This document shows positions 44,117 to 54,726 of a stretch of 64,000 nt of DNA, in pieces. Below the pieces are notes generated by a model. That model was not told the DNA's origin. It saw only the letters and a list, made by a program, of their open reading frames with translations, and searched no databases. This DNA is from Rutidosis leptorrhynchoides (Eukaryota > Streptophyta > Magnoliopsida > Asterales > Asteraceae): the NCBI RefSeq assembly GCF_046630445.1, contig NC_092333.1, positions 100,941,501 through 101,005,500 of the forward strand, in the 5' to 3' direction. Each line of letters opens with the position of its first letter. The first letter of the stretch is position 1. The position numbers and the translations under genes were made by a program.

Positions 44117-44222
44117 AACTCCATCTTCTTTTAAAACACACAACTTAAACACTCTCATCTTCAACACTCACAACTTAAACACTCTCATCTCAAACACATT
44201 TTTATTTTTAACACACCAAAAA

Positions 44223-44689
44223 ATGTCGACACCATTGCTCGTTTCGTTCGACGTTTACTTCGGCGTTTCGTTTGATTTGGAGTACAAATCATACGATGAC
44301 ACACGGGCGACGAAGGTTTCTTTCGAAGAATTCGACGTCGACTGTAGTGTCCAAGCCTTCCGGAAATTTGTGACAGAAAACGTTTTGTTCGAATGGACGG
44401 ACATTATGTTTTTTGTCGAGCCGAATCAGGCGGCTACGTATCTTACGACCAACGAACGTTGGTCTGGGATACAAGATTGGGTCGCGGACAGTGTCAAACG
44501 GATTTCGCTATATCTATTTATGAAGACGCGGAATCGTTGGGTTTGCGCTACATGGAAGAGCTCAAACAGGGGCACGATGAAATGGGCCGTTACATACCCT
44601 CGGGACCTGTTTACGACATCGATGGTCGTTTTTTTGGATTCGGATTCCGATTATTAAAAACGTATTTGTGTTTGTGTCCCGAATAAATT
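44223..44689 (+). pseudogene. ORF of unknown function carried by the PIF/Harbinger-like element
   Basis: From ATG 44223 one frame reads STPLLVSFDVYFGVSFDL, KVSFEEFDVDCSVQAFRKF and DIMFFVEPNQAATY. The better-looking C-terminal half lies in the next frame, from about 44393 to the stop near 44687: CRAESGGYVSYDQRTLVWD, AISIYEDAESLGLRYMEEL and GPVYDIDGRFFGFGF. The likeliest reading is one acidic, aromatic-rich protein of roughly 150 residues with a single frameshift near 44400-44470. It is not like Harbinger transposase or the Myb-like second protein. A possible polyadenylation region (aataaa at 44683) follows. I do not recognise the family. Confidence 0.45.
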
Positions 44690-44861
44690 TTTGTATTTTA
44701 ATTTAGCTGTATTTGTCTTTTTTATTATTATGTTTGTGTTTATTAATAAAAGTGTTGTTTAAAAATATTATTTATATTAATTAAAATACTAATAATAAAA
44801 AAAATTATTAAATTTTGAGGAAGTATGTCATGGTTGACAATGGTGTGTCCTGAGAGTGTTA

Positions 44862-45143
44862 GGCCACTCCCAACGGTCCGCCCTCACCCATGTCATCCAC
44901 CCATTTCCTCGAGGGCTCCATTGGCATTCCCCCGCCCTCATCCGCCCTCAACCACTTCGCCCTCATCCAATTCCTCAAATAGCATCTCCGAGGACGGATT
45001 TCTTTCTCTTTCTTCATGTATATGTGCAACAATTACTTGTACAAAAGCAAATAAACTTGTACCTTAATTTATTTAATTAATTTTGTGGGGTATGTAATGA
45101 GGAGACAGTATGTCATGGTTGGCAATGGTGTGTCCTGGGAGTG
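44862..45143. mobile_element. PIF/Harbinger-like MITE, 282 bp, TTA-flanked
   Basis: Left end ggccactcccaacggtccgc; right end ggtgtgtcctgggagtg. TTA lies on both sides (44859-44861 and 45144-45146). The right 40 bp repeat the right end of the preceding element almost exactly, so the two are members of one family placed head to tail. Confidence 0.6.
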
Positions 45144-45146
45144 TTA

Positions 45147-45326
45147 TGGGAGGAAGTGGTGAGTAAGGTGGAGAGAGAAAGCTGATGTGGCGCTGAGGAA
45201 GTGTTGATGACGGTGTCATTGTTGGGAGTGGTCTTATGGGAGGAAGTGGTGAGAAATGAGGAGAGAGAAAGCTGATGTGACGCTAAGGAAGTGACCATGA
45301 CGGCGTCATGGTTGGGAGTGGTCTTA
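45147..45326. repeat. Two tandem 87-bp units, each ending in a Harbinger-type TIR and TTA
   Basis: Units 45147-45233 and 45237-45323 both start tgggaggaagtggtgag and end gttgggagtggtc, each followed by TTA. The end is the complement of the ggccactcccaac TIR at 44862. They look like element termini multiplied in tandem. Confidence 0.75.
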
Positions 45327-45399
45327 TTACCATGTAATCTTTCATTGCCTATTACTTAGTAATTTGATTTAGATGTTATCACATCGTGTCTGAATAAAG

Positions 45400-45503
45400 A
45401 CCTGACATACCAATGCACGTCTTAATAGATTTTGAAATGCCTCTAAGTATTATCAATATGCGTCTGAGACAAGTACAAGAATTATTGGACTGCTCAAATT
45501 GTG
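45400..45503 (+). CDS. Short exon-like block of an unrecognised gene
   Basis: Between an AG acceptor and a strong donor (TGTG|GTATGT) the frame reads RPDIPMHVLIDFEMPLSII, then MRLRQVQELLDCSNC. The composition is protein-like and the splice signals fit, but I recognise no family. It could belong with 43789-43878, disrupted by the TTA-flanked units between them. Confidence 0.3.
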
Positions 45504-45550
45504 GTATGTTCTGTATATATGCGTGCTTTGTTTTTTTATGTATATGTATA

Positions 45551-45699
<149 letters not shown>

Positions 45700-46396
45700 G
45701 GGCAGGATCAATAGGAAGTAACCAATCGGGGGGAAGCGGGGGGAAGCAAATTTTTTTTTTTTTCGTTTTTTTTAAAAAAAAAAATTTCCGGCATCAAGAT
45801 CACATTAAAATATGAACATTTAGAAGAGACACTTCGTGATAAATGTTATTATTTAGGCGGGAAAACGATCGACAAAAATAACATTCAAGATAATATTGTT
45901 CGTGAAGAATATGAACGTTTTTTTTCTTCATATTTTGTGAAGTAAAATTTAGCCCGATTTAGAGTTTAGGGTTTAGGGTCTAGGGTTTGGTGTTTTGGGT
46001 TTATTCCATAAACCCAAAACACCAAACCGTAAACCCTAAACCCTAAACTCTAAACCGTTCATGTTAAAAACTCAATCTAAATCCTAAATCTAAACCTTAA
46101 ATCTAAACCGTAAACCCTAAATTTCTAAACCCTAATATCTAAACCCTATAAACCCTAATATCTAAACCCCAATAGCTAAAACCTCAAAATACGCTCGAAA
46201 AACACGATAATTGTTATATATTACTTCTTCGAGCGTTTTCCCGCCAAAATAAAAACATTTATCACAAAGTGTCTCTACTAAATGTTCATATTTTCATCTC
46301 ATCTATAATGTTCGTGAACAAAGTTTTTTCAAAAAAAAAAAAAAAATTTGATTCCCCCCGCTTCCCCCCGAATGGTTACTTCCCTCTTGATCCTAC

Positions 46397-46399
<3 letters not shown>
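45700..46399. mobile_element. Micron-like microsatellite-borne TIR element, copy 3
   Basis: Same ends, order and telomere-like heptads (about 45963-46170) as copies 1 and 2 over 40 kb away, with (TA)n on both sides. This third independent case makes TA-repeat targeting more likely than chance. Confidence 0.78.

Positions 46400-46462
<63 letters not shown>
46400..46462. repeat. (TA)n microsatellite right of element copy 3
   Basis: About 30 TA units, ending where the SINE-like repeat begins. Confidence 0.95.
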
Positions 46463-46464
<2 letters not shown>

Positions 46465-46806
46465 ACAACAACAAAATCCAATACCACATGAGTGGTGTAT
46501 TGGGGAGGTGAGATGTACACAATCATTCCCCTATCCTAGAATAAAGATAAGTCATTTCTTCACCCAGAGTATAACACTCTTAAGAGTAGAGAAGTCATCC
46601 CTCTCTTTATTCGACGGATAAAGAGATTGCTTTCGAGAGGACCTCCGACCTTTAAGTAGGGAAAAAGTTTTTTTTTTAATAAAATAAAAATATTAAAATA
46701 ATAATAATAATAATAGACACCGTGAAAATGGTAGAATCAAATATCCATGGGTTTTAAATCCTGCCTGAAATTTAATTTAGGCTCTAAGAGTCAGTTAAGT
46801 CGCCAA
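46463..46806. repeat. SINE-like interspersed repeat, better-preserved copy
   Basis: Starts caacaacaacaaaatcc, continues with gaggtgagatgtacacaat, agaagtcatccctctc and ggacctccgacc, and ends near cagttaagtcgccaatac. A word like a tRNA B box (ggttttaaatcctgcc) lies near the far end. A decayed copy is at 783-1106. It resembles the AAC/TTG-tailed SINEs widespread in eudicots. Confidence 0.55.
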
Positions 46807-47265
46807 TACATATATATGTATACATGTATACGTATACAAGTATACATGCTTTAATATTTATACATTGAATATATATACGCTGCCTCATGATTTTTAGGAT
46901 GAATCACTTGATACGTACAAGCGGCAACCACTGACAGAATTAGCTGAACCCGACGTTTCTACTTAGAATTGAATTGAATGGAATGGAATATGAAAGCTTC
47001 ATTGTAATAGAACTTTCGTAGACAATTCTATCTTAGCATGTATAACCGTTAGTACTTAAAAATAGAACTTTTGTAGACAATAGTACCGTATACTCAATAA
47101 TTCTAGCAAATATATGCTATTAAAAGAAAATCCCAATGCCGCCGCGACAACACGCGGCTGGATTTTTTTACTAGTTTATACTATATATTACATTTTATAT
47201 TATAAATTTAAATTATAAATTATAAATACTAGATAATGAATCCAAAAGTTTAACAAGTACAAACA
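46807..47265. other. Intergenic DNA containing a Helitron-like end
   Basis: No gene is seen. It holds short palindromic tatacatgtatac words near 46815-46850 and the Helitron-like terminus at 47131-47174. Confidence 0.45.
47131..47174 (+). other. Helitron-like 3' terminus
   Basis: A hairpin (ccgccgcg..cgcggctgg type) is followed after a T run by CTAG and T (47171-47175), as in Helitron 3' ends. About 30 bp upstream, tctagcaaatatatgctatt resembles a Helitron 5' start, so this could be a tiny deleted element. Confidence 0.5.
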
Positions 47266-47619
47266 TGTTATAATTCAGTAGGCTTATAACTACCTTTAGT
47301 GATTTGGTTTGTGTTATAATTCAGTAGGCTTATAACTACCTTTAGTAGGTTTGTTCTTGACTATATGCTACTAATAAACTTAAAATAAGATAGAGTAAAA
47401 GAATGGTGATATATGAAATATATTCTATGTGTACACACGGGCGTAAATGGCTTGGTGCAAGGGGGTTCATATGAACCCATTGAAATTTTAAATTTTAGAG
47501 TTAATTTTTGGATTTTTTTTTCTTTTTTGAACCCAGCCCAATTGTCTAATTTTCAAAGACCCATAAATATAAGAAAGATTGAACCCAAATAAATTTTGGG
47601 CCTAGCAAGTCAGTAGTTA

Positions 47620-48183
47620 CAAGACAGAGAGATTTAAAAAGCATATTGGTGTTGTTAACAGCTTTCATAATATAGCACTACAAAAGTGCGAATTTCTAGT
47701 GAGACAAAATCAATCTATTTCCACCGCCTTATATAAACAAGATGAAATAGTGAAAACTAATAATCGAATTCGATTGAGTGCTACAGTTTCAGCTTGTAGG
47801 TATTGTTTGAAATGTGCGTTACCATTCCGTGGTCATGATGAGACGGATGCGTCACTTTTTAAAGGAAATTTCTTGAAATTGATGGACTTGATCTTAAGTC
47901 AAAATGAGGAACTACGTAAACTACCGAAAGCTCCAGGGAATAATAAAATGGTGTCTCCTTATATCCAAAAAGATGTTGTTAAGTGCTTTAAACAAGAAGT
48001 ACTCTAATGTATCTTTAAGAAAATTGGTGATGATATATTTGCATTATTAGTTGATGAATCTAGCGATGTATCTAAAAAGGAACAAATGGCAATTGTGTTA
48101 CGATATGTTGATGCGCATGGACTTATTAAAGAGAGTTTTGTAGGTCTTTTTCATGTAAAAGAGACATCTTCTTTTTCTCTTAA
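47620..48183 (+). pseudogene. hAT transposase-like gene, N-terminal part (DUF4371)
   Basis: The frame reads FKKHIGVVNSFHNIALQKC, FRGHDETDASLFKGNF, FLKLMDLILSQNEELRKL, then after an in-frame stop at about 48006 DDIFALLVDESSDVSKKEQ and LRYVDAHGLIKESFVGLF. These match the DUF4371 region of plant zinc-finger MYM-type/TTF hAT proteins. DESSDVS includes the first catalytic acidic block. The frame ends where the LTR element starts at 48184. Confidence 0.85.
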
Positions 48184-50975
48184 TGAAACGACCCGTTCAT
48201 ATCGCTATAAACGCAGTACGTTATTCATTGGTCCCATAGCGAGGTATTTGACCTCTATATGATACGTTTTAGAAATTATTGCATTCGTTTCATAAAAAGC
48301 ACACCATTATTATACATAATGCATGTTTTAAACAAGTGGGCGATTATTTAAGAAATAATCCCCATAATACATCGGTTTTCAAATACTACACGCGTGACAT
48401 AAAAGTTGAATATAATACATGACAAAGGTTTTATTGAATGCAACACTTCATTTAAACAAAAATATGAGACTCCATGCACAGCTTGCTCAGATAATGCAAC
48501 AACGGAAGACTTTTTTAAGGACCTGAGAATAAACATGCTTAAACAGTCAACACAAAGGATGGTGAGATATATATGTTTAGCATCGATATAAATATAGACC
48601 ACAAGATTTCATAGTTATAAATATATGTACACTCGCAAGTGTATAAAAGTATTCTATAAGTTGTTGAGCGCTTCGGTAACCATACTTAACCATTAATGTG
48701 GCATATTCCCTTTATTATGAAATCTCCCTACACTGTACCAAGTGTAGTAAAAACAAAGTACTATGCAACCATTTACGATACTAGAGCGACTAGCCCGGTT
48801 GGGGTTGTCAAACCCGATAGATCTATCAATATGATTCGCGCTTACATGTTCTTACAACATGTAAATATTAGTTACCAAGCTATTAGGGAAGATATGCAAG
48901 GTGGTACAACTCAACGTAGGATATATTTTAAGTACTTGTGTCCATGGGGTAAAACATAAATAGCATGTATTCTCATCCCAAAATATTTTAGAGTTTAAAA
49001 ATGGGACTATATACTCACGGTAGTAAAAGTATATTAATAATAAGTTTTCAGCTTATTAAAAATATGGCCGTCGTCCTTGGATTCACGAACCTATAACAAT
49101 AATAATGATTCAGATAATAATACGACATGTGAATAAAATAAAACAAGTTCATGGAATACTTATATATTAATTTTTAACATTTTTATGTTAGTAGTCCTTT
49201 GTTAGTAGTCCAAAATAGTCCGAAATGTCCAACAGTCCAATAATCGGTATATATATAGTCTTAGAATTACCCCACGACGTATTGTATACGTATTGTCTTT
49301 GCATCAAACCAGAGACGTATTGTATACGTATTGTCTTAGAATTTATCAAAACGTATTGTATACTTATTGTCTTAGGATTTATCAAAACGTATTGTATACT
49401 TGTTGTCATGGAATGTACCAAGATTATTATATATATACAATCTCGAAATTAACTAAGATTATAATATTTTGTTATACTAATGATAATATGTCCAAATATA
49501 TATAGGATATAGGAAAAGTTAGCAATGATATGGTTAATATAGTTTTTACAATATAAATTTCGTCCATACAACGTTAATTTTAGCAGATTTTGTTTTGCTC
49601 GCCAAATATTCATTACAACTCCGTTTAAAGTGAATCAAATTGCTATGGATTCCTTAAGAAGTTAATTTTTCAAAAAAAATTATAAAAGTTAAGTCCATAT
49701 ATTAATATTCAGAGTTTTACCCTCTTTTTGTGCCGGTGGACAGATATGGAAGAATCCCGGCACCCACCCAATATATGATTTTTGATAAAATACTTTCACT
49801 TTGTCTAAATTCATGAAAAAAATACTGAAAGTCTTATTTACATATATTAACATATTTCCAAAGTCTTAGCCTCGAACTCAAAGTCTAAGATAGGTTTTTA
49901 ATTCCCAACTCAAAACAGCCCGCTTTTTACCTAATGGAGATTAAAGGATATATGTTAAGTTTCAAGGTGTTCTTCATATGTACAAGTTATAAGTTCTTAT
50001 ATCAACTTAATATAACATCATAATACATATAAATAAGTGTTATTAGAGTTAAGTTAGAAAGATTAGTTTTTCAAACAAGCTTGGTGTTCACCAAAACAAG
50101 TTCTAGTTTTTACAAGTTTTATAAGTATAATAAGATAGCAACTATATAAGGAATTGAACAAGGATTTTGAGAAGTATTTTACCTTTATTATGAAGAGGAA
50201 AGTTGCTGAGATTAAAGTATGATATGAGAGCATTCAAGTGTGTGTTTTTATTTAAGAAAATGTGGAGTAAAAATGAGTTAAAATGGTCCTTATTTATAAG
50301 CTTATAATTTTGGCTTTTAGTGAAAATATCTATGATAAGTTAAATTGTATTAAGTCATGCATGACATATTAAATTGATTAGGTCATGGATGACATATTAC
50401 ATAAATAATTGCAGATTTCTATTGGTATATACCAATAGTAAATACTTCTAGAAGCTGTGTATAATACGGGTAAAAATACCGTATGAATGCGAGTAGAATT
50501 CTTTGAGGAAATTGAACGGAAATACGAGTATAGCTATCCTTTATATGTATTAGTATATTATAAAGTGTATTCAATACTTGTAAGGATGTATTTACACTCG
50601 TAATACATTATATGTAAATACATTTTAACATAAGTTAATTACGCCGTTTAAATAGTAATATATATTGTTTGAAAACTCTTTAAATTAGTAGTATGAAAAT
50701 ATATATATAATACTTTGTTAATATACTCAATGAGATATTTAATTATCATATTTTTAAGTTAAATATATATAAATCCATATATATACACAATAATTAAACA
50801 ATTAAACAATTAAATCAAGTTATGACGTTCTTGAATTGTCGGAATAAAAGGGTGACCAAAAGCTTGTGTAAAACTCTTTCCGGAGGTTCAAGATTTATTA
50901 AAATTCATTGCTTATCAAGTCGGAATTATAAAAAGATTAAGTTTAAATTTGGTCGGAAATTTCCGGGTCGTCACA
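48184..50975 (-). repeat. 3' LTR of the element in the hAT gene
   Basis: On the plus strand it runs from tgaaacgacccg to cgggtcgtcaca, so the two LTR tips are themselves inverted repeats. It holds a tandem array of a gtattgtatacgtattgtc-type unit (four copies, about 49270-49410). Confidence 0.85.
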
Positions 50976-53900
50976 GTACCTACCCGTTAAAGAAATTTCG
51001 TCCCGAAATTTGATCGAGGTCGTCATGGCTAACAATAAGAATGTTATTATGACGAATATAAGTTGATTCATAGGGTTTTATCATGATTGAGAAATATGGA
51101 TAAAATAATTCGATTACTCGAAACGTATGAGTGAAGCTATCATAAAAGAGTGAAATGAGAAAATAGAGATTCGTCTTATCTTTTGACGTCATCACGGTTG
51201 ATCTCCGGATTAAAGAAAATCTTTGTAATCTATATAAGATTTGATTCTTCGACGATTAAGGAAATTATGATCCTCTTCGATTTAATGCAATAATCTGTCT
51301 CGATTTCTCTGTCAGATATTTTACTATAAATCAACCTCCTACGTTTCATTATTTCCACATCTCCCATCTTTTATACTTTCTTCCTTTATTCGTACTTCCA
51401 AAACATTCGTCAATATGCTCCATCCAGTTTTAATTATTGATATATTCTTGACTATCACATCTGTCATTCTTCTTTTTCATCTCCCACCGGAGGAATCCGT
51501 TAATTTTTACTATGCTCTTGGGTTTATAGTGTTCTTAGTTTTCTCGTGTCTTTATATTGCTATACGCATTGATATACACGGTTTGTAATTTCTGCGTTGT
51601 GTTCGTGCTTATATTTTTCCTTATATTTTGGAGTTTCATGCTTCCGTCTTCTTTTCCCGACTTCAAGTCAAGCGAATAATGGTCTAGAATTCATAGATAT
51701 GAAATTCGGAATGAACATAGCTAATGCTCTAAGAGAGAAATTGTAATAGCATAATTTGACTTGTGAAATTACCAGAATCCAAAGGAAAAGATAGAACTAT
51801 CAATAGAATATGTTCTTGATATGTTTAGAGATTAGATTGAATGTAAGAGTCATATAACATGGTACATGATGACGTTATGGTCTGTGAATCATTACGTTCC
51901 ATTTAGAAACTCAGCATGACTTACTGTAATATAATCACGTTGATCAAGTGTCATTATATTATACTAACTCATGCTTCAGTTCCCAACATTACTTCAAAAA
52001 CATTCATACTTTACACTCAGAGGTTTCAGATATTTAGAAACTAAAACAGTTTTCTTTATGATGCGATACAGATAACGTGAAGGAATAAATGATTTCAGAT
52101 AAGAATGGTTATGAAAATATCTTCAGAAATATGAAGGATATTTATAATGGAAGATACGATGATATCTTAGAATATTTAAGATAAGAGGATGATGAAGAAT
52201 ATTGTCCGTAAGGATTTTAGAGTAAGGAGCAAGGTATTTGCTAAGAATTTTAGCAGACACCAAATCATTTGGATTCTTTGAAGGTAGATTTCGTCCTTGT
52301 GATTTGTCCACAGCCTCCTTCAGGGTTTGCTAAATCCGTTTTCCAGTTCCAAACCTTCTCTTTTTCTGTGCTTTGCTAACACAATATTCTTTATCATCAA
52401 CTTTTGACTGTTACGGTTGTCTACAGTTTCTGCTGCTTCATTCAGCTTTTTCAAAACTTCATAGTACTGATTCGTAGGCTGAAGTGCTATTCCGAATTTC
52501 AGAATTATAATTCCAGGAAATAACGTTATATGTATATGCAGAAATGATGTGAGATTCAAGAATAATTATTGATGCTTCCTGGGGTTTGGTATGACAATTA
52601 TTGTTACAAGATGTAGATGGGTACATGACAAGGTTTTATAGTGATCTTTCAGAGAGATTTAAGTCAAAGAGCAATAAAGTTGCTGGTAAGCTTACTACTA
52701 ATGTGGTGGAATATAAAAGGTTCCCCAGTAACAATGGAGAAAAGACAACGTATATATCAAGGTTATAATAAGGCTACTCCGGATGAAAAGTTGAAGTTGT
52801 CTTTTTGGAGCTGTGATAAAATTCGCTATTTTGAAAAGGGATTGTAAAGTTATTTTGGGTAATAATAATGCTAAAGGATCTGACACGGATACGTGTTGAA
52901 CCTCTGCTTAGGTTCAAGTGTCCTCCGAATGCATATCTATATGCATATATTCTTCGTATGTATCGTGTGATTGGTTCATTCTCTCGATTGTTCCTTAGTT
53001 GAGTTGTTTTCAAGAATTTTGAAGGGTTTAGACGCAGGTTGTCATCATCAATATCCGTATAATGAATTCGTCATGAATCTTGAATGATACGAATATCTTT
53101 ATGAGTTCTGTGAATGGAAGTGATGTTCTAGTATAGTTTGAATTTAAAGTATGATTTTGAAGGATGTAGAAATTTAAGATTGATGGCACTTCTTAAATCT
53201 TGACTTGGATTTTGATCTGTCAAAATCAGAATATGTAATTGAATTGGCATGGAAAATGGTTGTCTTGAATTTTGTGAAATGATGTATATTGCTATGAAAG
53301 GAGAGAGTATACTTAACGATTGTCGAAACATCATTGAAAATGTACAGTGTAACATATTAATGTGAACTTAAGTATTTCTCGGGTATTACTTACCCGTTAA
53401 AATAAAATTTCACAAGTAATATTTTGTACAAAAGAATTTTTATTACAGTCTTTATGAAAATATATGTATGTATATTTTTTCAGATGTAATATGGATTTAA
53501 TGAGTTAATATTATATTAATCTCATTTGGTTTACGGTTGGAACTAGAAATGAATAATCCCTAAAACTTTAGAGATTACATAATCGTCGCGGAATATTTCT
53601 TTAACGTAAATGAAATAATGAATTAATACTTAATCACTTATTATTGTTGGTATCCCTCAGTGCATGCGGTGCGTATGATGTTGATGCTCGTAATGCGGCT
53701 TGCGATGTTGAGGCTTGTGATGTTGTTGGTAATGCTGGTGCTGGTGCTGGTGCTGGTAGTGGTTTGATGTGAGTATAGATGATGAGAATTTGTTTTGTTT
53801 TGTATTGTGAAAGAAGATGTTTAAAGTTTCTTGAATAAAAAGAGAGGTCAAGAGCTTTATAAAGGGAATGAAATGATGTAGGATGCACTTGCTAATGAAG

Positions 53901-54726
53901 TTTTGCTTTTCATGACAGTAATTTTATATTTATTTATTTATTTTTTTTACTAAATAATTCACCATGCAAGATACGGAGTAAAGGTCGGATAGCCTCAATA
54001 ATATTAGTAATATTATACTCGTTGCGGCATATCCTGGAATGGAGAGAGAAAATGGTGTTACGAACGGGTTCGCCGGTAAGTGCCTCACGTTCTTCACTAA
54101 GAGGGCAATGTGGTGGATGGAAGGGATCACCTTCTTATTGTCTCCAATGATTAAGTAGACTACGAACCCATCCCCAATTCATCCAAAATAGATGATGGCT
54201 AATTGATTGATCCATTCCGGTCACACTGCTTTCGGAGCTCGAGTGAAATTCCATATCAGAATTCGAGGGACTTGAACTAGTGGAGAGTTCCATTTCGTAC
54301 GATTGAATAAAGGATTTTTCGATATGAAATGATTTTCGGCTATCGAATGGTATTCTAATTACATAGAATATCTATATATAGAGAGAGCAAAAGATTTCAT
54401 AGATTACGGAGGAATTTACAGAATATGTTAGGCAAAGTTTACAGTAACAGATACGCTAAGATATGAATTAGCATATACGCTAAAATATGAACTTTGTCTA
54501 TACACTATTTATGTAATCAATGCAGTAAGATGTGTCTAGACTAAGAATGATAAGCATGAAATTTTCTAAGGGTGATAAGCAGATGATTTTCGACTAGAAA
54601 TGATAAGCAAAACTTTTGACATGCAGTTAAGGTCGAAGTCCAGACTCACTAATGCATCTTAATAACTATCCGTTAGACACACTAATGCAAGACATGGTTC
54701 GCTAAGACCACCGCTCTGATTTCAAC
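50976..54726 (-). other. Internal region of the long-LTR element, no recognised genes
   Basis: Many short frames are present but none shows gag, RT or integrase motifs that I can defend. A (ggtgct)n-like stretch near 53728-53755 gives a low-complexity His/Gln-rich frame on the minus strand. Confidence 0.6.

Larger units (their letters stand above)
43881..44858 (+). mobile_element. PIF/Harbinger-like element with its own promoter and ORF, TSD TTA
   Basis: The left end gaccgatcccaaccgtacg and a right end related to cactctcaggacacacc as complement are flanked by TTA (43878-43880 and 44859-44861). Its subterminal gccctc-rich region matches that of the neighbouring unit at 44862-45143 (ttcctcgagggc, ccgccctc). 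Inside lie a TATA box, a 5' leader and an ORF of unknown function. No DDE transposase motif is seen. Confidence 0.6.

Noticed and set aside
44223-44689. The ORF as PIF/Harbinger transposase
   Set aside because: It is too short and lacks DDE-type motifs, so it is kept as an unknown protein only.
48348-48959. ORFs duplicated at 48348-48959 and 54887-55501 as a gene family
   Set aside because: The duplication is simply the two LTRs of one element; the frames have no domain.
53634-53888. His/Gln- or Pro/Ala-rich minus-strand protein
   Set aside because: Low-complexity product of a short tandem repeat inside a retroelement, with two overlapping frames equally open.
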